Assembly: GCA_963656065.1 (NCBI GenBank)
Contig: CAVKGV010000001.1
Location: 310,001 to 374,000 of the forward strand
Length of the DNA: 64,000 nucleotides
Source of the DNA: Hallerella sp963656065
GTDB taxonomy: Bacteria; Fibrobacterota; Fibrobacteria; Fibrobacterales; Fibrobacteraceae
Direction: 5' to 3'
How positions within the stretch are numbered: the stretch's first letter is position 1; each line of letters begins with the position of its first letter. Made by a program: the position numbers and the translations under genes. Below the pieces are notes generated by a model that made no database searches, was not told the DNA's origin, and saw only the letters and a list, made by a program, of their open reading frames with translations. This document shows, piece after piece, positions 24,416 through 32,114 of the stretch.

Positions 24416-25204
24416 TTACGAGCCGCCAATCAGCCGATCGAAATCGATATCGCAAACCTGCTCCGCGATGATTTCCGGTTGCCGAGCGAGCCTCAAGACA
24501 TCACGCGCTTTCGTTTCGCCGCAAAGGACCAGCGCAAAGCGGCAGCCCGCCCGGAGCGCCAGTTCGAAATCCGTGTAAAGGCGATCGCCCACAAAAAGGA
24601 TTTCTTCAGGCCGAAAAGTTTTCAATAGCGGAGCGAGCATTTCGGGATTCGGCTTCCCGAAAATCCGGGAAGGTTCCCGACCGGTCGCCGCCTTGAACAT
24701 CGCCATGAAACTTCCGACATCCGGAACCGGACCCAAGGCATCCGGACAGACAAAATCCGAATGGGTCACCCAGAAATCCGCACCGCGTTCGAGCCGCCAG
24801 CAGACCTCGCAGAGTTCTGTATAGTTGAACGACGAATGGTACGCGACAAGGACCAGCTGCGTCTTTTCTAACGGAGCGTGAATATCGAGCGTCGGATCCT
24901 CGGCGGCAAACCATTCCGCGACTTCGGGATTGGCGAACAGATAGAGATTCTTGATTCCGCGGCGGTGAATTTCGGACAGGGCGAACGTCATCGACGAAAG
25001 GATGGAATCCTTCGACTGGAGCGGAAGCCCCATGCGCAAGAGACGGTTCGTGTAGAAAACCAGCGACTTGCTCGTGTTGTTCGAAAGATAATAGACAGGG
25101 ACTTTCAAAGCGACGCGCTGCACCGTTTCAACAGCCTTCGGATACGGCTTTCCAGAAAGGTAGAGCGTCCCGTCTAAATCGAACACAAGAGCCTTGATTT
25201 GCAT
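24416..25204 (-). CDS. HAD superfamily phosphatase (NagD/p-nitrophenylphosphatase type)
   Basis: A 262-residue hydrolase. Motif I FDLDGT (Asp9, Asp11), motif II in VYYLSNNTSKS, then the C2-type cap and the KPNPEMLAPLL and EILFVGDRLYTDFELALRAG motifs place it in the NagD-like class IIA group of HAD phosphatases. Likely substrates are small phosphorylated metabolites, not determinable here. Start ATG 25204 lies 7 nt after TAAATT on the minus strand and is divergent from rsmE by 27 nt. Confidence 0.87.
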   Translation of the reverse strand: MQIKALVFDLDGTLYLSGKPYPKAVETVQRVALKVPVYYLSNNTSKSLVFYTNRLLRMGLPLQSKDSILSSMTFALSEIHRRGIKNLYLFANPEVAEWFAAEDPTLDIHAPLEKTQLVLVAYHSSFNYTELCEVCWRLERGADFWVTHSDFVCPDALGPVPDVGSFMAMFKAATGREPSRIFGKPNPEMLAPLLKTFRPEEILFVGDRLYTDFELALRAGCRFALVLCGETKARDVLRLARQPEIIAEQVCDIDFDRLIGGS

Positions 25205-25234
25205 AGCCGCCAATTTAGTATTTTTTGGAGCATG
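25202..25234. promoter_or_regulatory. bidirectional leaderless promoter cassette (HAD phosphatase / rsmE)
   Basis: The core AATTTAGTATTTT holds TAAATT on the minus strand (25217-25212) and TATTTT on the plus strand (25219-25224), one base apart. Each is 7 nt from the start codon it serves. The same core occurs at 49852-49864 between thyA and an upstream ORF of the DUF4416 gene. Confidence 0.65.
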
Positions 25235-25933
25235 AAATCTCCCGACACCCGATTTTACGTCCCGGACCTTTTCCCGGGAACGCTTTCCCTGTCCGACGAA
25301 GAAAGCGCGCACGCCACACGCGTCTGCCGCGCACGCCCCGGAGACGTCCTGCTTCTCACGGACGGCAAGGGACATTTCGCCGAGGGACGCGTTGAAGAAG
25401 CGAATCCAAAGTCTTGCACAGTCCGGGTCGAAAACGTCGAAACTTCAAAACGCGAGAAACCAAAGCTCCATCTGGGAATCGCCTGCCTCAAGGATGACGG
25501 GAACGAAGAAGTCGCGCTGCACGTGAGCGAAATGGAAGTCGGAAGCATCACGCTATTCCGGACGGAACGCTCCGAAGAGCCGAAGGATTCGCCGCTCGCC
25601 AAAACCATCCGGCGCGCGGAACTCAAGGCGATGGTGAGCCTCAAGCAATCGCTCAAGGCGTATCTCACGGAAATCCGCGGACCGGTCGCTTTCGAATCCT
25701 GGATTGAAAATTACACGGGCGACATCATCCTATGCGACGAAAGCGGAAGCGACTTTCCGGGCGAAATCCTGACCGAGACGACACTCCTTGTCGGGCCGGA
25801 AGGCGGTTTTTCCCCGCGCGAAATTTCTCTCGTCAAAAATTATCGCAACGGAAATGTCAGGCTTTTGCGCCTGGGAGCGACCCGACTCCGCGCACGGACC
25901 GCGGCGATCGTCGGCATCGGAAAATGCGTGTAG
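25232..25933 (+). CDS. rsmE: 16S rRNA (uracil1498-N3)-methyltransferase RsmE
   Basis: AdoMet-dependent SPOUT-fold methylase of U1498 in 16S rRNA, 233 residues. The N-terminal PUA-like part includes HATRVCRARPGDVLLLTDGKG; the C-terminal knot holds LVGPEGGFSPREI and RLGATRLRARTAAI, the hallmark RsmE motifs (here ATRLRARTA where LRxETA is more usual). ATG 25232 lies 7 nt after TATTTT; GGAG is present but only one base from the ATG and so unlikely to act as a ribosome site. Confidence 0.93.
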   Translation: MKSPDTRFYVPDLFPGTLSLSDEESAHATRVCRARPGDVLLLTDGKGHFAEGRVEEANPKSCTVRVENVETSKREKPKLHLGIACLKDDGNEEVALHVSEMEVGSITLFRTERSEEPKDSPLAKTIRRAELKAMVSLKQSLKAYLTEIRGPVAFESWIENYTGDIILCDESGSDFPGEILTETTLLVGPEGGFSPREISLVKNYRNGNVRLLRLGATRLRARTAAIVGIGKCV

Positions 25934-25974
25934 GGTAACTTCGGGAGAATTCTAAAAAATTTGCCGAAAAAAGT

Positions 25975-26009
25975 AAACGACATCTATTGTCGCCTTTGCG
26001 TTCTATTTT
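25975..26009 (+). promoter_or_regulatory. operator-like inverted repeat and -10 box upstream of the AAA ATPase gene
   Basis: CGACA (25978-25982) and TGTCG (25988-25992) are exact inverted halves with 5 nt between, preceded by AAA and followed by CC. TATTTT (26004-26009) lies 11 nt downstream. A near copy with the same halves is upstream of the WYL regulator gene. Confidence 0.6.
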
Positions 26010-26036
26010 CAAAAAAAAAATCAGCAAAGGATTTCT

Positions 26037-26936
26037 ATGCCGCTACATCTCAAATCGTTTACCATTCCCGCAGGACCGGACCAGTATCAGGATAATGACG
26101 AAATTCCGCTACCCAAGAATTTGCCAACTTTTCTCGATCCTTATCCCTTTCACGTTTTGAACGTTTTCAACGATAATGCCCTTAAAATCAAATTCGACAA
26201 AATCACGCTATTTTACGGAAATAACGGTTCCGGAAAATCCACTCTGCTCAACATTATCGCGGAAAAGATAAAAGCCGAACGCTATACGCCATTCAACGGA
26301 ACCAGTAGCTTTAACAGATTCTGTTACTTATGCGAAAAAGAAGAATCGCACGGGTGCGATAACAAGAGAATCATTGCAAGCGACGAAATTTTCGAAAAGA
26401 TGTTAACCCTTCGAGACGCCAACATCTACAAGGTACAACGGCAGAAAGAAATTCTAAAGCAAAAGTTAAAAATATTAAAAAACCCGGACGCTCGCGTCAA
26501 AGAAATCGATTTCAACGATATGGAAAGTATCCAGAATTTCAAGAACGACTGCAACTTGCACAGGCTCAGTTTTTCAAAACTGGTCAAGCTGAATATCGGA
26601 TCGGATATCGTTCTCCATTCCAACGGGGAAACCGCCTACGATTACTTTGTAAACATGATTGAAGTAAACGGGCTCTATCTGCTCGACGAACCGGAAAACA
26701 GTCTTTCCGCCGAATTACAAGGCTACCTGGCCGAATTTCTCGAACAGATGGCGGAAAAGGCCCACTGCCAATTCATTATCGCGACACATTCCCCGTTCTT
26801 TTTGAGCATTCCAAACGCCAAGCTCTACAATTTGGACAACAAGGAAATCGTCGAGGACAAATGGACAAACCTGCCCACGGTCAAGGCTTATTACGAACTT
26901 TTCAAAAAGCGGGAGAAGGAATTTAAACGACAATAG
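26037..26936 (+). CDS. AAA family ATPase (COG3910-like, SMC/ABC-type fold)
   Basis: A 299-residue ABC-type ATPase without membrane segments. Walker A GNNGSGKS (61-68), signature-like SNGETA (195-200), Walker B LYLLDEPE (213-220) and H-loop ATHSP (249-253). The order and wording (GLYLLDEP, QFIIATHSP) resemble COG3910-type predicted ATPases. A Cys cluster (Cys96, Cys99, His106, Cys107) could bind zinc. Base composition is clearly more AT-rich than the neighbours, which suggests transfer. AAAGGAT precedes the ATG. The WYL regulator follows after 47 nt and shares an upstream inverted repeat, so the two may form one module. Function unknown. Confidence 0.75.
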   Translation: MPLHLKSFTIPAGPDQYQDNDEIPLPKNLPTFLDPYPFHVLNVFNDNALKIKFDKITLFYGNNGSGKSTLLNIIAEKIKAERYTPFNGTSSFNRFCYLCEKEESHGCDNKRIIASDEIFEKMLTLRDANIYKVQRQKEILKQKLKILKNPDARVKEIDFNDMESIQNFKNDCNLHRLSFSKLVKLNIGSDIVLHSNGETAYDYFVNMIEVNGLYLLDEPENSLSAELQGYLAEFLEQMAEKAHCQFIIATHSPFFLSIPNAKLYNLDNKEIVEDKWTNLPTVKAYYELFKKREKEFKRQ

Positions 26937-26957
26937 CTGTCGCCCGTTTTGTATATT
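26925..26957 (+). promoter_or_regulatory. operator-like inverted repeat and -10 box upstream of the WYL regulator gene
   Basis: CGACA (26928-26932) and TGTCG (26938-26942), again with a 5-nt spacer, overlap the stop codon of the ATPase gene. TATATT (26952-26957) lies 9 nt further. Flanks AAA and CC match the copy at 25975-25994. Confidence 0.6.
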
Positions 26958-26983
26958 AGAAAAAAAAAACACCGGAGACCCTG

Positions 26984-28018
26984 ATGGCTGAGCAAACCCG
27001 CGGCGAACGCATGATCCGAATATTCGTGTATCTGATGGCACACTACAACAACCGTTACAGCGTAGCCGATATCATGCGACTACTCGACATTCCAGGTTGC
27101 GACTTGCGAAGCGTGCAACGCGATATGCAGGCTCTCACGGAACTCGAAGGCGACTATATCAAACGCTTTACCGACAGCGGCAAAGTTTATTTCCAAGTTT
27201 CGATCGAAAAGGCCGGCAAGTTTATCTTCCCCGAATTCGACGATACCATTTTGCATTTCATTTTCCTGCAGCGTATTGCAAATCTGTATCCTGCGACATC
27301 GGGCCTTATCGAAGACATTACCCGAAAAATCACCCGGGATTTACCCGCCAAACAGCAAGAAACTTTAGCGTGGTATGCCAGGGAACTGAACGGGCGGATT
27401 CTTTTTATGGGAACGCCTCCCGGATTTGACGAAAACGCGGGGAAAAATCTTCCCATCATTCTCGAAGCCATCCGAAAGAAGCAAAAGGTGCAAATTGCCT
27501 ACACAGACAACTGGGGCTTTCGAACAGACAAACCGCGCATCCCGCTAATGGTCGCCATCCACCAGGGAGAAATCTACGTCGGATGCGTTTCGCAGCGATT
27601 CCCCGACAAGACATACGCGCTAAAGCTCCGACGCATCGAATCGGCGAAACTTTTGCGCGAGCATTTTAACGAAGAGCCTCAAATTGTCGAAAGCCTGCGC
27701 AAGCGAATCCGTTCCGGAGCGTTCCTTTCGGACGAACAGAATCCCTATATCGAGAAAGTCGTCATCCGTTTTCCCGGCTACGCAAAAAATTTTCTGCAGG
27801 AACGTCCCTACCACCCGAGCATGAAAATCAAGGAGCTGAAAAACGGAGACTTGCAAGCGACAATGAATGTCGCCGTAAACGATCTGCTCAGGCAGTGGGT
27901 GATGTATTACGGCCCGATTGCCAAAGTTCTAAAGCCCGCGAAATTACAACAGATGGTGCTGGGTTGCGCAAAAGAATTGGTAAAACTGTACGCTCCACAC
28001 AAAGCGGACGACAATTGA
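26984..28018 (+). CDS. WYL domain transcriptional regulator
   Basis: A 344-residue regulator with an N-terminal winged helix (RMIRIFVYLMAHYNNRYSVA, then LRSVQRDMQAL), a central WYL domain (KKQKVQIAYTDNWG, then LMVAIHQGEIYVGC and LKLRRIESAKLL) and a C-terminal WCX-type extension. WYL proteins are known to control DNA-damage and phage-defence genes and to sense nucleic acid ligands. CGGAGA precedes ATG 26984. The shared inverted repeat suggests that it controls itself and the adjacent ATPase gene; this is inference. Confidence 0.87.
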   Translation: MAEQTRGERMIRIFVYLMAHYNNRYSVADIMRLLDIPGCDLRSVQRDMQALTELEGDYIKRFTDSGKVYFQVSIEKAGKFIFPEFDDTILHFIFLQRIANLYPATSGLIEDITRKITRDLPAKQQETLAWYARELNGRILFMGTPPGFDENAGKNLPIILEAIRKKQKVQIAYTDNWGFRTDKPRIPLMVAIHQGEIYVGCVSQRFPDKTYALKLRRIESAKLLREHFNEEPQIVESLRKRIRSGAFLSDEQNPYIEKVVIRFPGYAKNFLQERPYHPSMKIKELKNGDLQATMNVAVNDLLRQWVMYYGPIAKVLKPAKLQQMVLGCAKELVKLYAPHKADDN

Positions 28019-28037
28019 TTTTACTATCTTTGGCGCC

Positions 28038-29633
28038 ATGCTCAATGTTTCTAATGTCAGTCTGCAATATGGAAGCCGCGTGCTTTTCAAGGAAGTCAAC
28101 CTCTCGTTCCGCAAGGGAAACTGTTACGGAATCATCGGCGCGAACGGTGCCGGAAAATCCACGTTTCTGAAAATCCTTTCGGGGGAACTGGAACCGAATA
28201 CGGGAGACGTCACCCACGACGCAGGCGAACGCATCGCCGTCCTCAAGCAGGACCATTTCGCTTTCGAGGAATTTTCCGTTCTCGACACGGTCATGATGGG
28301 ATACGCCGAACTATACAAGCTCGGAAAGCGGCGCGAAGAACTCTACGCCAAGCCGGAAATGACCGAAGCCGAAGGCATGGAAGCTATCGAAATCGAAACG
28401 AAATTCGGCGAAATGGGCGGATACGAAGCGGAATCCTCTGCCGGTACGCTTCTTAAAGGACTGGGCATTCCCGAAGAATCCCACGCCAAGCTGATGAAGG
28501 AGTTAGACGGCAACGAAAAGATCCGCGTGCTCCTCGCCCAGGCGCTCTTCGGCAACCCGGACATTCTGCTCCTCGACGAACCGACCAACCATCTCGACCT
28601 CGAATGCGTCAGCTGGCTCGAAGACTATCTCGAACGCTTCGAGAATACGGTCATCGTCGTCTCCCACGACAGACACTTCCTGAACACGGTCTGCACGAAC
28701 ATTTGCGACATCGACTACGGGCGCGTAAACCTCTATGCGGGAAACTACGAATTCTGGTATGAAGCAAGCCAGCTTGCCCAGAAGCAACGCAAGGACCAGA
28801 ACCGCCGCGCCGAAGAAAAAATCGCCGAACTGAAAGCGTTCATCCAGCGCTTCGCATCGAACGCATCCAAGGCGAAGCAGGCCACCAGCCGCAAGAAGCT
28901 TCTCGACAAGATGACGGTCGAAGAGATGCCCGCTTCGAGCCGCAAGTTCCCGTGGGTCAGTTTCAAGATGGACCGCGAACCGGGAAAAATCGTCCTCGAA
29001 GTCAAGGACCTGACAATTGCCGCCGAAGACGGCACAAAGCTCGAGCACCTGAACTTCTCGCTCGGCGGAAACGACAAGGTTGCGCTCGTCGGAGACTGCG
29101 GAGTCCTCAAGACCGCATTTTTCGAAGCCATCCAGAACGACGAAAATATCAAGTCGGGCAAGGTTAAGTGGGGAACGACCATTGCGACCAGCTATTTTCC
29201 GAAGAACAACGATGCATTCTTCAACACGGACATTTCCCTCGTCGATTGGCTCCGGCAGTTCAGCAAGGAACAGGACGAAACATTTATCCGAGGATTCCTC
29301 GGACGGATGCTCTTCACCGGCGAAGAGGCGCTCAAGTCCGCGAAGGTTCTTTCGGGTGGCGAAAAGGTCCGCTGCATGCTCAGCCGCATGATGCTCTCGA
29401 ACGCGAACATGCTGATGCTCGACGAGCCGACCGCGCATCTCGATCTCGAATCGATTACTGCGCTGAACAACGGTCTCAAGGCTTACAAGGGACCGATCAT
29501 CTTCTCGACCGAAGACCACGAATTTGCCGAAACCATCGCGAACCGCGTCCTTGAACTTACCCCGACGGGATATCTCGACCGCGCGATCACGTTCGACGAA
29601 TGGTTCGCTTCCCGTAAAAAGAAATCCCGTTAA
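28038..29633 (+). CDS. ABC-F family ATPase (YbiT-like) with degenerate second site
   Basis: A 531-residue soluble tandem ATPase of the ribosome-associated ABC-F group. NBD1 has Walker A GANGAGKS (34-41), a changed signature LDGNEKIR and Walker B LLLDEPTNHLD with VVSHDRHF. NBD2 has an intact signature LSGGEKVR and Walker B MLMLDEPTAHLD, but Walker A reads GDCGVLKT (352-359), with Leu for the last Gly, and the H-loop His is replaced by Glu492 (FSTEDHEF). The second site may bind ATP weakly or not hydrolyse it. ATG lies 7 nt after TATCTT. A strong terminator follows. Confidence 0.9.
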   Translation: MLNVSNVSLQYGSRVLFKEVNLSFRKGNCYGIIGANGAGKSTFLKILSGELEPNTGDVTHDAGERIAVLKQDHFAFEEFSVLDTVMMGYAELYKLGKRREELYAKPEMTEAEGMEAIEIETKFGEMGGYEAESSAGTLLKGLGIPEESHAKLMKELDGNEKIRVLLAQALFGNPDILLLDEPTNHLDLECVSWLEDYLERFENTVIVVSHDRHFLNTVCTNICDIDYGRVNLYAGNYEFWYEASQLAQKQRKDQNRRAEEKIAELKAFIQRFASNASKAKQATSRKKLLDKMTVEEMPASSRKFPWVSFKMDREPGKIVLEVKDLTIAAEDGTKLEHLNFSLGGNDKVALVGDCGVLKTAFFEAIQNDENIKSGKVKWGTTIATSYFPKNNDAFFNTDISLVDWLRQFSKEQDETFIRGFLGRMLFTGEEALKSAKVLSGGEKVRCMLSRMMLSNANMLMLDEPTAHLDLESITALNNGLKAYKGPIIFSTEDHEFAETIANRVLELTPTGYLDRAITFDEWFASRKKKSR

Positions 29634-29650
29634 AACCAAAGGTGTTTTCT

Positions 29651-29682
29651 AGACGGCGAACCGCGTTCGCCGTCTTTTTCTT
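29651..29682 (+). terminator. Rho-independent terminator of the ABC-F gene
   Basis: AGACGGCGAA pairs perfectly with TTCGCCGTCT around CCGCG, followed by a T-rich run. Confidence 0.9.
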
Positions 29683-29937
29683 TTCGCCTGCGTCTATGCG
29701 TTTGCCGCGGAAAAGGACGGTCGATACAAAATGGTCTCCCCGACGGAATATGGAGCGACGCGATGAAGGCGAAACGACGACAACTTCTGAGTCATCCTTC
29801 GTGCCGGATGCGGCATTTTCTTTAACCGTACAAGCAATGCCATTCTCCAGATTCGCGCCGAATACCAGCTTTCGACATACAAACTGCAGGACCATTTTAT
29901 TTCTGGCCCGAGATTCGCCGTGGAGCCGGGATTCTAG
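29653..29937 (+). pseudogene. possible decayed exported-protein gene
   Basis: In one frame this otherwise empty gap reads LFLFACVYAFAAEKDGRY (signal-peptide-like), then two stop codons, then ILQIRAEYQLSTYKLQDHF with a normal stop at 29935-29937. No start codon precedes the signal-like part and the frame does not shift between pieces. It may be the remnant of a small exported or barrel protein gene. The rest of the 317-base gap 29634-29950 holds only the terminator. Confidence 0.3.
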
Positions 29938-29950
29938 AAAAAAAACGGAG

Positions 29951-30796
29951 TTAAAGTTCGATATTGTCTATCAGGCGGGTCGTGCCGAAGAAGGCGGCAA
30001 TCAAAATGACCGACGGCGAGTCAATCGTGCCCGTAGAATTCGCCTGCAAAGTTTCCTGACTAGCGATTTCCACATACTGGACAACTCCGCCCGCATGGGC
30101 AACGCTTTCCTGGATTTTGGAACGGAGCGCATTGACCGATCGTTCCCCGGAATCGTAGGAAGCCTTTGCCGCAAGCAGCGCCCTCGAAATGGCGACAGCG
30201 GCATCGCGTTCGCCTTCGTTCATATACTCGTTCCGGCTCGAACGGGCAAGTCCCGAAATTTCGCGAACAATCGGCATCAGGCGGATTTCGACGGGAAAGT
30301 TCAGATCCTTCACCATGCGGCGGATGAGGAACGCTTGTTGGTAATCCTTTTTCCCGAAATAGGCGCGGTCCGCGCCGGAGATGTTGAAAAGCTTTGAAAC
30401 GACCGTGAGGACGCCGCGGAAATGTCCCGGACGGTACGCTCCGCAATAGAGACGTTCGAGCGATTCATCGCGGACAAGGGTAAGCGGGTCCCCGTCGGGA
30501 TACATCTCGGAAACGCTCGGGGCAAAGACAAAGGTCCCACCGTGGGATTCCACCAGTTCCGCATCCTTTTCGAGTCGCCGCGGATAGCTGTCGAGGTCTT
30601 CGTTTTTGCCGAACTGGATAGGATTCAGGAAAACGCTCACGACCGTTACGTCGTTTTCCCTTGCGGACGCTTCCACGAGGCTCATGTGCCCTTCGTGCAA
30701 GGCTCCCATCGTCGGGACGAGCCCGATGCTTTTTCCCGCTTTTTTGAGCGGCAGAAGCGCCGCCCGCATTTCTGAAATTGTCTTGATGAGTTTCAT
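29951..30796 (-). CDS. panC: pantothenate synthetase (pantoate-beta-alanine ligase)
   Basis: ATP-dependent ligation of pantoate and beta-alanine, the last step of vitamin B5 synthesis. The 281-residue protein has the HIGH-like motif in PTMGALHEGHMSLV, FLNPIQFGKNEDLDSYPR, RPGHFRGVLTVVSKLF and YFGKKDYQQAFLIRRMV, as well as the KMSKS-like SSRNEYM region. It starts 2 nt after the deoxynucleoside kinase stop, so the genes are one operon with folK. Confidence 0.96.
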   Translation of the reverse strand: MKLIKTISEMRAALLPLKKAGKSIGLVPTMGALHEGHMSLVEASARENDVTVVSVFLNPIQFGKNEDLDSYPRRLEKDAELVESHGGTFVFAPSVSEMYPDGDPLTLVRDESLERLYCGAYRPGHFRGVLTVVSKLFNISGADRAYFGKKDYQQAFLIRRMVKDLNFPVEIRLMPIVREISGLARSSRNEYMNEGERDAAVAISRALLAAKASYDSGERSVNALRSKIQESVAHAGGVVQYVEIASQETLQANSTGTIDSPSVILIAAFFGTTRLIDNIEL

Positions 30797-30798
30797 TT

Positions 30799-31488
30799 CT
30801 AGCCTTCAGGTGCAAAATACGTCGTCTGGGTAGGCGCTGCGGCAATCGCGTTCAGTACCAGATCCAGATGTTTTTCGTTATGAACAAAGTCTATCTTGTT
30901 CGTGTTGATTATCAGCACGGGCGCCTTGGTGTAATGCCAAAAGTGATGGTCGTAGCGTTCGAGAAGCTCGCGCAGATAGTCGGCGTCAATATTCTTTTCC
31001 ATGGAACGTCCGCGCTGTTCGATTCTGTCTAGAAGCGTCGGGACATTTGCCTGCAGATAGACGATTAAGTTCGGCGTCGGGAGGTGTCCGGAAAGGCTCT
31101 TCGACACGGAGTCGTACATGGCAAACTCGCTTTCCGAAAGGTTCTGGAGCGCAAAAATCCGGTCCTTTTCGAACGTGTAGTCGCTGACTACGGTATGGCG
31201 GAACAGGTCGTTCTGGACGAAGGCATCCTGGAACTGCCGGATTCTCGAAAGAAGAAAGAAAAGCTGCGTTTGAAAGGCGTAAGCTTCCGGATTTTTGTAG
31301 AAGCTCGGAAGAAAAGGGTTTTCGTCAAACTGTTCAAGGACGAGGTTTGCGCCAAGAGCCTTGGAGAGGATTCGAGCGAGCGACGTCTTCCCCGCCCCGA
31401 TGACTCCGTCGATGGCTAGGAAGCGAATTCTTTCCGGGAGCTTTAGCGTCGTCTCGGGATTTGAATGGCCGACAAAAGCCTCATTCAT
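30799..31488 (-). CDS. deoxynucleoside kinase
   Basis: Phosphorylates deoxynucleosides for nucleotide salvage. The 229-residue protein has the P-loop GVIGAGKTSLA, the ENPFLPSFY motif, the DRI/YTFEKDRIF segment (in place of the usual ERS/DRY), and the lid region RIEQRGRSMEKNIDADYL. Specificity (dA/dG or dC) cannot be set. I chose ATG 31488, which overlaps the folK stop by 8 nt (ATGAATGA); a longer frame upstream lies inside folK. Confidence 0.87.
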   Translation of the reverse strand: MNEAFVGHSNPETTLKLPERIRFLAIDGVIGAGKTSLARILSKALGANLVLEQFDENPFLPSFYKNPEAYAFQTQLFFLLSRIRQFQDAFVQNDLFRHTVVSDYTFEKDRIFALQNLSESEFAMYDSVSKSLSGHLPTPNLIVYLQANVPTLLDRIEQRGRSMEKNIDADYLRELLERYDHHFWHYTKAPVLIINTNKIDFVHNEKHLDLVLNAIAAAPTQTTYFAPEG

Positions 31489-31999
31489 CTTCAACCTCCA
31501 CCTTCCTGAATTCTGTTTCGACTTTTTGCGCTCTGAGTTCTTCCAAAATTTCTTCGGCGGTTTTTCCCGAGAGCGGATCGCGCATATCCGGAGCGATTTC
31601 GGCAAGCGGAACCATTACGAAGCCCCGAGATGTCGCTAGCGGATGCGGTACAACCGGACCGTCCGAATGCCCGTCGCAAATCTGCTCGCCATAGTAAAGG
31701 AGGTCCAGGTCGATTTCGCGGCATTCCCAGCGACCGCGCCGGCGACGTCCTAGGAACAATTCGGCTCCTTTCAGATAGTGGAGCAGTCTCCGCGGTCCCC
31801 TGCCATACCAGAAAGAGACGACCTGGTTCAAAAAAAGTCCCTGGCCCTCTGGCCCGACCGGAGATGTCTCGTAGATGGAACTTTCCTGCCAACCGCCCAA
31901 GGAAATCCGTTTGAGCATATTCCGCGCCTCCGCGAGACGTTTGCCCCGTGGCGCGATATTGCTTCCTAAAGCGACAAAAACTCGTTCCAAGGATTCCAC
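31481..31999 (-). CDS. folK: 2-amino-4-hydroxy-6-hydroxymethyldihydropteridine diphosphokinase
   Basis: Pyrophosphokinase of folate synthesis, 172 residues. It has VFVALGSNIAPRGKRLAEA, YETSPVGPEGQGLFLNQVV, the catalytic WECREIDLDLLYYG and VPHPLATSRGFVMVPLAEI, all classic HPPK motifs. The start is inferred as GTG 31999: it is 7 nt after TATATT on the minus strand and gives a normal length, while the longer frame to 32065 runs through the promoter. Forms an operon with the kinase and panC. Confidence 0.9.
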   Translation of the reverse strand: MESLERVFVALGSNIAPRGKRLAEARNMLKRISLGGWQESSIYETSPVGPEGQGLFLNQVVSFWYGRGPRRLLHYLKGAELFLGRRRRGRWECREIDLDLLYYGEQICDGHSDGPVVPHPLATSRGFVMVPLAEIAPDMRDPLSGKTAEEILEELRAQKVETEFRKVEVEDE

Positions 32000-32114
32000 A
32001 GGTGCCAATATAGATTTTTTTATGTATATTAGCGACCGGATTGAGCATTCTTGCTTTTTCCGCATAAGTTTTCACAATCCCCATTATCTTATTCACAGTT
32101 CCGCAGGAGTCCCT

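Noticed and set aside
29642..30397. 251-codon plus-strand frame over the ABC-F/panC junction
   Set aside because: It starts inside the terminator and continues antisense through panC without protein-like features.
32022..32114. Upstream ATG for rho at 32022
   Set aside because: In frame, but the segment is Cys/Phe/His-rich and unlike the rest; GTG 32115 follows a strong AGGAG. Not fully excluded.
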